From Bacteroidota bacterium (lineage in GTDB: Bacteria > Bacteroidota > Bacteroidia > Chitinophagales > Chitinophagaceae): a DNA stretch of 48,083 bases. The notes under the pieces are model-generated. The model was given only the letters and a program-made list of their open reading frames with translations. It was not told the origin of the DNA and did not search any database. The position numbers and the translations under genes are program-made. The stretch covers positions 1 through 48,083 of the forward strand of contig JAGWWM010000016.1 in assembly GCA_018970395.1 (NCBI GenBank). The letters are read 5' to 3'. Below are positions 32,648-41,364 of the stretch, piece after piece. Each line of letters opens with the position of its first letter. The first letter of the stretch is position 1.

Positions 32648-34573
32648 ATGGAGATCAAACCAGGTCCATTACTCGAACAAATAAATATTCCGGCAGATCT
32701 TAAAAAACTGTCTCCTCAACAACTTCCCCAATTATGCAACGAGCTTCGCCAATATATTATTGATATCGTTAGCGTACATGGAGGACATTTCGGCGCCAGT
32801 CTTGGCGTTGTGGAACTTTCTGCCGCCCTGCATTATGTATATGATACCCCTTATGATCAGTTGGTGTGGGATGTGGGGCATCAGGCTTACGGACATAAAA
32901 TTCTTACCGGCAGAAAAGATGTGTTTCATACCAACCGTAAATATCTTGGATTGAGCGGATTCCCGAAAAGAAGTGAAAGCGAGTATGATACATTTGGAGT
33001 GGGACATTCTTCTACTTCCATTTCGGCTGCGCTTGGAATGGCGATGGCTGCCAAGCTTAAAAAAGAGAATCGGAAATCCGTTGCTGTTATCGGAGACGGT
33101 GCGATGACCGCCGGTCTGGCATTTGAAGCCATGAATCATGCTGGGGTTGCTGATAGCGATGTGCTGATAATTCTGAATGACAATTGCATGAGTATTGACC
33201 CCAATGTGGGAGCACTCAAAGAATATCTTACCGACATTTCCACCTCACCTACTTACAACCGAATCAAGGATGATGTATGGAAAGCGCTGGGGAAACTACC
33301 CATAGGAAAAAATTTCTCCCGCGAAATGGCGAGTAAACTGGAACACAGCATCAAAGGTTTTGTCAATAAAAGTTCTAACCTTTTTGAAGCCCTCAAACTG
33401 CGTTATTTCGGTCCAATAGATGGGCACAACATTACGAAGCTGGTGGACACGCTGAAAGACCTCAAACAAATACCCGGTCCTAAAATTCTGCATATTATTA
33501 CTACAAAAGGGAAAGGATATGCACTGGCGGAAAAGGATCAAACGAAATGGCATGCGCCCGGACTTTTCGATAAGGTTACCGGAGAAATTCATAAAAAGAA
33601 ATTTGATTTGCCCCAGCCGCCAAAATATCAAGATGTATTTGGACATACTATCATAGAACTGGCGGAGAAGAATGAAAAAATTATCGGCGTTACACCGGCA
33701 ATGCCAAGTGGCTCCTCTATGAAATTTATGATGGATAAAATGCCGCATCGTGCCTTTGATGTAGGCATTTGCGAGCAGCATGCTGTTACGTTGAGTGCGG
33801 GAATGGCCACGCAGGGAATGAAAGTTTTTTGCAATATCTATTCCTCCTTCATGCAAAGAGCCTACGATATGGTGGTGCATGATGTTGCCATTCAAAAACT
33901 GCCGGTGATCTTTTGTCTGGATCGTGCAGGTTTGGTAGGAGAAGACGGCCCGACACATCATGGCTGTTATGACATCGCTTATATGCGCTGCATTCCGAAT
34001 ATGATTGTAGCTGCGCCGATGAATGAAGCCGAATTGAGAGATATGATGTACACGGCGCAGCTGGATTCCAACACCTTACCATTCTCTATTCGTTACCCAA
34101 GAGGCGAAGGCGTAATGCCCGAATGGAGAACGGAAATGAAAGAAATCCCAGTAGGGAAAGGAAGAAAACTGAAGGACGGAGAAGGGGTTGCTATTCTTTC
34201 ATTCGGACATCCTGGAAATTTTGCAGCCGCCGCTATCAGAGAATTAAAAAACGAAGGCATTAACCCGGCACATTACGATATGCGCTTCGCCAAACCACTG
34301 GATGAAGCACTGCTGCATGAAGTATTTAAGAAATTTGATCGTATCATCACAGTAGAAGACGGTACCATTCAGGGCGGATTCGGATCTGCGATTCTGGAGT
34401 TCATGGCAGCAAACAACTATCACGCTCAGGTTGTCATTATGGGCATCCCCGATCGTTTGGTAGAACACGGAACACCCAAAGAACTCTATCGTGAAATCGG
34501 ACTGGATGCAACCGGTATTGCACAACAAGTAAGAACAATTTTAAAGCAGGAAAATAAAGTATTGGCGGGCTAA
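32648..34573 (+). CDS. dxs: 1-deoxy-D-xylulose-5-phosphate synthase
   Basis: Thiamine-diphosphate enzyme joining pyruvate and glyceraldehyde 3-phosphate, the first step of the non-mevalonate isoprenoid pathway. The 641 residues start at the ATG at 32648 (MEIKPGPLLEQINIPADLKK), the canonical N-terminus; a frame 10 codons longer is less likely. Motifs are WDVGHQAYGHKILTGRKD, FGVGHSSTSISAALG, the ThDP signature GDGAMTAGLAFEAMN to NDNCMSIDPNVG, the acid/base region FDVGICEQHAVTLSAGMA, DRAGLVGEDGPTHHG, and a transketolase C-terminal domain (GGFGSAILEF). Its stop abuts the stop of the convergent DUF5686 gene with no intergenic base. Confidence 0.97.
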   Translation: MEIKPGPLLEQINIPADLKKLSPQQLPQLCNELRQYIIDIVSVHGGHFGASLGVVELSAALHYVYDTPYDQLVWDVGHQAYGHKILTGRKDVFHTNRKYLGLSGFPKRSESEYDTFGVGHSSTSISAALGMAMAAKLKKENRKSVAVIGDGAMTAGLAFEAMNHAGVADSDVLIILNDNCMSIDPNVGALKEYLTDISTSPTYNRIKDDVWKALGKLPIGKNFSREMASKLEHSIKGFVNKSSNLFEALKLRYFGPIDGHNITKLVDTLKDLKQIPGPKILHIITTKGKGYALAEKDQTKWHAPGLFDKVTGEIHKKKFDLPQPPKYQDVFGHTIIELAEKNEKIIGVTPAMPSGSSMKFMMDKMPHRAFDVGICEQHAVTLSAGMATQGMKVFCNIYSSFMQRAYDMVVHDVAIQKLPVIFCLDRAGLVGEDGPTHHGCYDIAYMRCIPNMIVAAPMNEAELRDMMYTAQLDSNTLPFSIRYPRGEGVMPEWRTEMKEIPVGKGRKLKDGEGVAILSFGHPGNFAAAAIRELKNEGINPAHYDMRFAKPLDEALLHEVFKKFDRIITVEDGTIQGGFGSAILEFMAANNYHAQVVIMGIPDRLVEHGTPKELYREIGLDATGIAQQVRTILKQENKVLAG

Positions 34574-37078
34574 TCAGAAGCCGAGTCGAAAACTTCCGAA
34601 TACTCCAAATTGTTTGTATAATTCTTCCGGGAAAGGCTGAGGAAGTACACGCCACACCAGATCTACCCTGAAGAATTTAAAGATATTGTTGACACCCGTA
34701 CCCAACTCCATATAAGTGCTGCCATCCAAAGATCTGAATTCATGTCCTAAATCAAATTTTTTCCCGAATTGATTGAATTGTTTGTTCGCCTCACTCAAAC
34801 GACTCCATAAAAATTTGGCGTTCCAAAACTGTCTAAGCTTCATTTTCCGGCTGGGTCCAAAAAGCCGAAAAATGCCATTGCCTACATTGTGCTCTACGTT
34901 GATTCCCGCAAACTCATCGCTTAAATATTCAAAACGATTCATCAGATTGAATGCATACTTATTATAGTAATAAATTTCATTGCCTGGATGTATTTCCAGC
35001 ATTGGAAATGGTAAAACACCCCAAATTTTTCCTGCGTAAGCATTGTAATACAACTCCCCGTAATGCGCTACTTTCTGATAATCATGAATGGAGAAATTGA
35101 GTTTATGATAATCATAAGCCCCCCCTAAAAAACCGCTGACCCCTTTCGAATATTTCAACTCCCCGATCGGATATGGACTACCCAGACTTTTTCTGAAAAA
35201 ATCTCCCTCTAAAAATCTTTCCAGGTAAGCAAATCTTATCTTAAGCGACAACTCCGTATTCAACAACCCATTTACATTGCCGGGCTTGGCATACACCGAG
35301 GCATCAGGAAGCGCACGTACGGGCGTGAACAGTTTACGGGTAGCATTGAATTCAAAAGAAAATCCCGTATTCGTCTCTGTAAAAAATTCAAACTTTTCCT
35401 GTTTTACTCTTAAAAACTTGAGCGGAACCTGTTGCTTTCTGGCAGCTAACGAAAAGACGTTATCCTGACTTACTTCATCATAATATACCTGTCCGTTATC
35501 ATAATCATCTACAAATCCCAGATAGATACTCGTACGGGGAGATTTTTTCAAGAGATAAGTGATTTCAGCATTGGTTTTAAATTTTTTATCCAAAGTACCA
35601 TAAGCTAGATAGGTTCTGATTTTATATTTTGTACTGAGTTCATTACTGGTACTCAAATCAAAACGGGCGCGAAACCCTTCAATTGGATTGACACTGACGG
35701 CATTAAACCATGGACCATACTGTAAGGGGCCGAATGAACGAAAACCCGTTGCCAGAAACTCAATGGTATTGCGGTAAGTTTTGAAAATAGGCATCTTCTG
35801 AATGGTATCCACCATGGCATAAACTGCTCTTTCATTTTTGTTCAAAGTTTCATGTCGGGTATCTGTCCAGTATTGCTCATCTTGTTTTTGAGCATGCTCC
35901 AACATGACTACTTCTTCCTGTTTCACATTTTTGCGCAACTGCTCCCACACACTCCCTTTATTGATTTGTATATCTTTATAGGTGGTTGTCTTTCGGGAAA
36001 TAAATCCGAATTTCTCTTTTCCGATCGGTGCAAAGTCAATCACCATCTTGTCTTTACACAGAAACCATATACTGTCATTCATCAACTTATACTCCTGAAT
36101 AAATGAATACTTATTGACAAAATTCACGTTGGCCTCTTTCGACAAATGCAAACTCACTTTATAGACCGCAAAAGTGGTATCATGAATCCAGCAATCTCCT
36201 TCAAATACATTTTCACCTCGGTGTTTTGGGGTAAACAACAGATGTAAGATTCGTTTCCCTGAAACATATTGAGTGTCGGTAAGCCTGTAATGATAAAAAA
36301 TATCTCCGTTATCTGCGATCGGACTGATAAATCTTTTATCAAATACATTGATATAATTGTTATAGATATTATCATTCAAATTCATTCCTCCCAAAAACTT
36401 TTGAATACTCTCATTATTGATTCCGGAATTACGGGAAGCTTTGATCTCTTCTCTTTTTCTGGCAGGACTTTTCTGATAATAAAAATCAGAAATTGACTCG
36501 GAAATAAATATGGGAAGAAAGGGCTTTTCTTCGGATATAGTATCAGCGCTTTGGGTAATAATCGAACCAAAGGGTTTCAGAATATTAACTTGCTTAAAAC
36601 GATCCAAATTGATCCGATTCAAATCAACTTCCAGTTTATTATATAATTCATAGCCATAATTTTCAAAACGCGCACGATCATTCAAAGGTTTTTTCTTAAC
36701 CACTTTTCTCCAGAGAACCCAACCTTTGCTGTGTTTTGATTTGATGACGACTTCTTTCTGTAAGCTTCCCCTTTCCAAATTAATCGTCAGATACAAAGTA
36801 TCCTTATCTGTTTTTCTCAGGGGAATTGATTTGGGTTGATAGCCTACATAACTTACCAACAGGCTATCACTTTCGGACAGTGAAGCAACCCGTAGCATAA
36901 ATTGACCAGCAGAATCAGTCAATATTCCATTCTGAGTTGTTTGGTAAACTACTGACGCAAATGAAACCGCTTCTTCCGAATAAGCATCTCTAACCACACC
37001 CTTGATCACTTTGATCTGAGCTGTACTGAAAAAAGGAAATAAGATCAGACTCAGTAAATAGTAGTAGCCACGACTCAT
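34574..37078 (-). CDS. DUF5686 outer-membrane protein with CRD-like N-terminal domain
   Basis: An 834-residue envelope protein from the ATG at 37078; the frame could begin 3 codons earlier at a TTG, but the ATG gives a good signal peptide (MSRGYYYLLSLILFPFFSTA). Residues about 22-105 form a carboxypeptidase regulatory-like domain (IKVIKGVVRDAYSEEAVSFA, DSAGQFMLRV, DSLLVSYVGYQ). The rest matches the DUF5686 family: a KPLNDRARFENYGYELYNKL segment, then a long C-terminal beta-rich region, probably a membrane barrel, ending LYKQFGVFGSFRLGF. Such two-part proteins resemble TonB-linked receptors without the plug, but the function is unknown. It lies 70 bases after another large outer-membrane protein gene and is probably co-transcribed with it. 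Confidence 0.85.
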   Translation of the reverse strand: MSRGYYYLLSLILFPFFSTAQIKVIKGVVRDAYSEEAVSFASVVYQTTQNGILTDSAGQFMLRVASLSESDSLLVSYVGYQPKSIPLRKTDKDTLYLTINLERGSLQKEVVIKSKHSKGWVLWRKVVKKKPLNDRARFENYGYELYNKLEVDLNRINLDRFKQVNILKPFGSIITQSADTISEEKPFLPIFISESISDFYYQKSPARKREEIKASRNSGINNESIQKFLGGMNLNDNIYNNYINVFDKRFISPIADNGDIFYHYRLTDTQYVSGKRILHLLFTPKHRGENVFEGDCWIHDTTFAVYKVSLHLSKEANVNFVNKYSFIQEYKLMNDSIWFLCKDKMVIDFAPIGKEKFGFISRKTTTYKDIQINKGSVWEQLRKNVKQEEVVMLEHAQKQDEQYWTDTRHETLNKNERAVYAMVDTIQKMPIFKTYRNTIEFLATGFRSFGPLQYGPWFNAVSVNPIEGFRARFDLSTSNELSTKYKIRTYLAYGTLDKKFKTNAEITYLLKKSPRTSIYLGFVDDYDNGQVYYDEVSQDNVFSLAARKQQVPLKFLRVKQEKFEFFTETNTGFSFEFNATRKLFTPVRALPDASVYAKPGNVNGLLNTELSLKIRFAYLERFLEGDFFRKSLGSPYPIGELKYSKGVSGFLGGAYDYHKLNFSIHDYQKVAHYGELYYNAYAGKIWGVLPFPMLEIHPGNEIYYYNKYAFNLMNRFEYLSDEFAGINVEHNVGNGIFRLFGPSRKMKLRQFWNAKFLWSRLSEANKQFNQFGKKFDLGHEFRSLDGSTYMELGTGVNNIFKFFRVDLVWRVLPQPFPEELYKQFGVFGSFRLGF

Positions 37079-37148
37079 ATTGTTCAATAGAGCCGAAAAT
37101 AAACAATATTTAGATTATTTTCTACGGGTTAAGCTGAATAAATAAGGA

Positions 37149-40100
37149 TTAAAAATCATACCCGAGCGAAAAATGAACGATCGGTTTGTTTTTAAAAATT
37201 CCATTCATTTGCCAACCTGCATCTACTCTTAAAAAATATCCCAGAAAAGTAGAACGGGCACCAAACCCGTAGCTCCCTAAGAAAGGACCTGTTCCGGGAG
37301 CGTTTAACACCACTGTTAAAGGATTATCCGGAGATTGATAAACTTGTTGGGGTCTTTCCCAACTTGAAAATTTTCCATTCCAGGCCGTACCAAGATCCAC
37401 AAACTGAACCAGTTGAAAATTTCTTAAAAAAGCATTGTTGATCGGGCGATCAAATAAAGTGGTGAAGACAGGAACTCTGATTTCACTGTTAATTACCATG
37501 GCATTATTGCCGTTAGCCGCATTTTGAGTAAAACCGCGAAGATTCACCGCCAATGACTCATACACGTAGGTTTGATCGGGTGCAGGTTTATTGGCGGTAT
37601 TGAAATAACGCTCTTTAAGTTGACCGTCTCGCTCCACCTGATTATTTCCAAGCATCAACCAACCATCCGTTCCGCCCAGATAATAAATGAACTTGTTATT
37701 GCCCCAGGAAAAATCTCCCGCAGCTCTTACTGCCCAAATGATATTGCGATAGAGTGGATAATAATGTCGCGCGTCAAAACCCCAGTTAAAAGTCATTTTA
37801 CCTTCTGAAGACCTGCCGTTTTTCCCGCCCTGATAATTTCCTCCCATTCGGTCGTAAAATTCAAACCAGGTTTTATATCGAAGCCCCTGCCAGGTGTTAC
37901 TTGCCAAAGAAACAGTATTGTCATGCACAAACTCTCCCCTGAGCATCAAAAACCGCTCCGACAAATCAGGAGAGGAAAGCGTTAATAGCGGATTTGAAAC
38001 ACGATCATCCGTTCTAATCACATAACGATCGTTGCGTATCCCTGCGATGAATCGAAGACTTTCCACTTCGTTGAACGGATAGGTAATATTTCCCTGATAG
38101 ATATTGGAAATAAGACGGGTATTGAAAAATTCTGCCCCATTCGACAATGCGGTACTTAAGGTACTTCTGTAATAAGTTGCACCCCAGTCAAGCCTGCGTC
38201 TCAAATTATCATAACGCATGAATACTTCCTTATCCTGTAATCCATAATTAATCCTGAAACCTCCGGTAAACTTCTGATCTTCCATAAACTCCATTGCCCC
38301 TAATCGGGTCATCGCATTAAGAGCATTATTATTGCCCAACTGAACCGGTCCGGTTGCACCACTATAAGGCTGAAACCGATTGATGAGTAAAGCATTATTG
38401 GAAAGAAAACTCGTCGTCAGATTATCCACAAAATACTTTGGGGTGTACGGATATTTTTTCATTCTTGCGAAGATGCCTGAACCTTTGATTGTATCCTCAA
38501 AAATTAGGGAAGTGTTGCTGGTATCTCCTTCAAATTCAGATTCAAAAAAATAAGGCAGGGCATCTGCACCTTTTAAACTATCTGTTAAATCAGTTCGTTC
38601 TTTCAAATTTTTTGACTCGGCTACTTTCTGAAGCCGCATCATTCTTTTGGCATATTCGGTTGGACGAGCATTGACATTTCTTTTCTTCAAAATATTCTCA
38701 TCCACTTTTAATTTATAAATGAATTTGAAATCTCCCTGCCGATTCACTTCAAACAACTGCCCGTTTACCCCGGCTATGCCTGTTTCCAAAATACTGCTTT
38801 GATAATTAGAAACCGGAAAAGTATAGGCAGAGTCTGCTGTTATTACATAAGCGAAAACAGAATCCGGCTTCGGCTTATTCCAGTGTTTCAGTACTGAATC
38901 CAGTTCTTTTTTATCCGGATTTTTTAATACATCCTCTCCGATCCAATAAGCGGAATCTATACTCACCAGATTCGTTTTAAAGAGACCTGCCCTGCGGTTG
39001 GCGATACCATTCTCATCACTAATAAAGGTAAAGTGATTCAGATTGTATTGCGCTGGAGAACGAGCATCACCAAATGGAAGCTTGCTGAGTTGGGTAATCT
39101 GCCTGAATTCAGGTCTGTTCCAGTTGTCAATCAGAAAAATATTATACTTGCTTTTAGGCAATACGGTATCACCGGTAGACGCTTCGGGAGAAGGGCGATT
39201 ACTGGAAAAAATGATACCGGTCTTCTCTGCAAAAGCTACAAAAGACGCATCCCGATCGTCATAAACATCATTAGTAATTTGTGTTGTTTTTTGCTCGGTC
39301 AACTGATAGATAAATATATCGCTCTGTCCTCCTTTCACCCCGCTAATGATTAAAGTATTATCATCCAGCATATACTGAAGATTATTCACCTGGTCAAATG
39401 GCAGCACCTGATTCTCAATAATTTTAGTCTGTTGCAATGCATCATAAACGTGGAGAAGCAGTTTGCCCTTCTCCCAAACCACCAACGCGATTTCAGTTCC
39501 TTTCGGCTCCCATGCCAGCAAGGGATACTGCGGATGAAAAGATGCCTCTAAATTTTTAATGCCGCTTTTCCAGATCACCCGCTGTTTCAAAAAGCTTTCC
39601 TGGTACACAACCTTGGTAACCCCATCATAAAACTGAACAAGTACATAGGTGTTGTTTTTAGGATTCGGATTCGGCTGAAAACGGAAATAATCTTTTTTTT
39701 CTATTTCTTTTAGAATGGTCAATTTTCCGGAAGGAATATTTTTTCGGCTTCGAATATCCTTGTAATACTTTTCCTCATTATGCTCCATAAACTCCCTCAG
39801 CAAAACCTTGAATTTCTTTTTACAGACTACTTGTATGGCCTTGTTGACATTCTTGTATATTCTGCTCAGATAAAGGAGATAAGTAACATTTTCACGAGTA
39901 TATTTCTCTTCTATAAAATACCAAAAAGCATGTCCGGCCAGCTGCGGCTGTTTAAAAGCAAAATGATTGAAGTTTTTATACCGCTCCGCCAATATAACCG
40001 ACTTCAACTCATTATCAAGTGCCGTGTTCCAGTTTTCTGCCACGTACGAAATATATCCATCTGTCATCCATTTGGGGATATCCAGCAAAACCTGATTTTG

Positions 40101-40592
40101 CGCGATTTCTCCAATATCATCTCCAAACAACAGACTTTCCACCATAATGCGGGCGATGCCTTCCCGAATCTGTAATCTTAACTGATTATGATCCCCATTA
40201 AAATAAAGCACCATCTTGTTATTTACCAGTTTTGTGACCCCGCCACCGGTATTGGGTAACCCAACATTCAAACCAATATTGGTCTGTTTGTAATCATCAT
40301 AATGATTGTACAATACAATATTGATTCTTCGCTGGATACTGAATTCCACATACTTTTCAATCAGGGGCAACTCCTCTTCCGTGGTCTGTGCTACAAATTT
40401 TGCAAGCTCCAGTCCGTTTTTATAGAAATGCACATTGCAATTTGTACTCTGATAAAACTCCCACTTGAATTTCTGATACTGGATTTTGTTCTTGCCAAAC
40501 TCTACCATATTAATCTGTGCCTTCAGCTGCAGGGTACAACAAAGCAACACGAAGCAATGCATTAACTTTATTCCCCCTTTTACCAACTTCAT
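37149..40592 (-). CDS. Outer-membrane protein: degenerate gluzincin-like domain, PD40 propeller, barrel
   Basis: A 1147-residue exported protein. The signal peptide spans about 1-25. Residues about 35-290 resemble the MA-clan peptidase fold seen before TolB-like propellers, but the catalytic HExxH is replaced by REGIA (143-147), and the usual WxxEG third-ligand motif reads WMTDG (175-179), so it should not hydrolyse peptides. A TolB/PD40-like propeller follows (about 295-560; DIFIYQLTEQKTTQITNDVYD, IIFSSNRPSP, FTFISDENGIANRRAG). The C-terminal part (about 760-1147) is beta-rich with surface-antigen/barrel features, including RAAGDFSWGNNKFIYYLGGT, ending PIVHFSLGYDF. The role is unknown; binding or assembly of an envelope protein is a guess. 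It is the first gene of a pair with the DUF5686 gene. Confidence 0.75.
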   Translation of the reverse strand: MKLVKGGIKLMHCFVLLCCTLQLKAQINMVEFGKNKIQYQKFKWEFYQSTNCNVHFYKNGLELAKFVAQTTEEELPLIEKYVEFSIQRRINIVLYNHYDDYKQTNIGLNVGLPNTGGGVTKLVNNKMVLYFNGDHNQLRLQIREGIARIMVESLLFGDDIGEIAQNQVLLDIPKWMTDGYISYVAENWNTALDNELKSVILAERYKNFNHFAFKQPQLAGHAFWYFIEEKYTRENVTYLLYLSRIYKNVNKAIQVVCKKKFKVLLREFMEHNEEKYYKDIRSRKNIPSGKLTILKEIEKKDYFRFQPNPNPKNNTYVLVQFYDGVTKVVYQESFLKQRVIWKSGIKNLEASFHPQYPLLAWEPKGTEIALVVWEKGKLLLHVYDALQQTKIIENQVLPFDQVNNLQYMLDDNTLIISGVKGGQSDIFIYQLTEQKTTQITNDVYDDRDASFVAFAEKTGIIFSSNRPSPEASTGDTVLPKSKYNIFLIDNWNRPEFRQITQLSKLPFGDARSPAQYNLNHFTFISDENGIANRRAGLFKTNLVSIDSAYWIGEDVLKNPDKKELDSVLKHWNKPKPDSVFAYVITADSAYTFPVSNYQSSILETGIAGVNGQLFEVNRQGDFKFIYKLKVDENILKKRNVNARPTEYAKRMMRLQKVAESKNLKERTDLTDSLKGADALPYFFESEFEGDTSNTSLIFEDTIKGSGIFARMKKYPYTPKYFVDNLTTSFLSNNALLINRFQPYSGATGPVQLGNNNALNAMTRLGAMEFMEDQKFTGGFRINYGLQDKEVFMRYDNLRRRLDWGATYYRSTLSTALSNGAEFFNTRLISNIYQGNITYPFNEVESLRFIAGIRNDRYVIRTDDRVSNPLLTLSSPDLSERFLMLRGEFVHDNTVSLASNTWQGLRYKTWFEFYDRMGGNYQGGKNGRSSEGKMTFNWGFDARHYYPLYRNIIWAVRAAGDFSWGNNKFIYYLGGTDGWLMLGNNQVERDGQLKERYFNTANKPAPDQTYVYESLAVNLRGFTQNAANGNNAMVINSEIRVPVFTTLFDRPINNAFLRNFQLVQFVDLGTAWNGKFSSWERPQQVYQSPDNPLTVVLNAPGTGPFLGSYGFGARSTFLGYFLRVDAGWQMNGIFKNKPIVHFSLGYDF

Positions 40593-40658
40593 TAAAGATT
40601 TGATTTTAGTAGTTATACGACCTTTTGGTCAAGGCATTCAATCCATTACTTTTGGCAA

Positions 40659-40666
40659 TATTTTTG
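40659..40666 (+). promoter_or_regulatory. -7 box of the MBL hydrolase gene
   Basis: TATTTTTG, an exact TAnnTTTG match, with TTC 19 bases upstream in the -33 position (consensus TTG). The leader would be about 45-50 bases. Confidence 0.5.
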
Positions 40667-40719
40667 CACCGTCAAAAGTAACATATCTCCATTAACAATA
40701 AAATTACAAAAATCAGCCC

Positions 40720-41364
40720 ATGTTCCAGCTCAAAGCTTTTACCTTCAATCCTCTTCAGGAAAATACTTACCTCCTGTTTAATGAACAAAACGATGCTGTT
40801 CTGATAGACCCGGGCTGTTATGATGCCTCTGAAAAAGATGAGCTTTATCATTTCATCAGTGAACATCAGCTTAATCTTCGTTATTTGCTCAATACACACT
40901 GCCATCTGGATCACGTATTTGGCAATCTATGGGCTTATCAAAACTTTCAGACACCGCTTCATTTACACGAAAATGAAAAAAAAGTGCTCGAAGCTGCGCC
41001 GGTTTCGGGTTTAATGTGGGGACTCCCTTTTGCAGTATATCAAGGCCCATTGATCTCTTTGTGGCCCGGCAACAAAATCACTTTGGGAGAAGATAGTCTG
41101 GATATATTATTTACTCCGGGTCATTCTCCGGGTCACCTCTCCTTTTATTGCAGCAAGCAGCACTTTATTCTGAGTGGCGATGTGTTGTTCAGAGAAAGTA
41201 TAGGAAGAACTGACCTGCCGGGAGGAGATATGAAAACGCTGATACAAAGTATCCAAGCCCAACTTTGGATCTTACCGGATGAAACGATTGTTTATAGCGG
41301 ACACGGACCTATTACAACGATTGGACATGAGAAAAAATACAACCCGTTTCTGATCAACGAATAA
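40720..41364 (+). CDS. Metallo-beta-lactamase-fold hydrolase (glyoxalase II-like)
   Basis: A 214-residue soluble hydrolase with a complete dinuclear metal site: NTHCHLDHVFGN (HxHxDH, about 63-71), FTPGHSPGHLSFYC (His), LSGDVLFRESIGRTDLPGGD (bridging Asp) and YSGHGPITTIGHEKKYNPF (final His). The layout fits the YcbL/glyoxalase II-like group with a short C-terminus. The substrate is unknown: hydroxyacylglutathione is unlikely in an organism without evident glutathione genes here, and a related thioester is possible. Its 3' end overlaps the convergent flippase gene by 11 bases. Confidence 0.9.
   Translation: MFQLKAFTFNPLQENTYLLFNEQNDAVLIDPGCYDASEKDELYHFISEHQLNLRYLLNTHCHLDHVFGNLWAYQNFQTPLHLHENEKKVLEAAPVSGLMWGLPFAVYQGPLISLWPGNKITLGEDSLDILFTPGHSPGHLSFYCSKQHFILSGDVLFRESIGRTDLPGGDMKTLIQSIQAQLWILPDETIVYSGHGPITTIGHEKKYNPFLINE

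Noticed and set aside
33296-33961. A 221-codon open frame antisense to dxs
   Set aside because: A shadow of dxs: low complexity of codon choice, no family motifs, no signal peptide.
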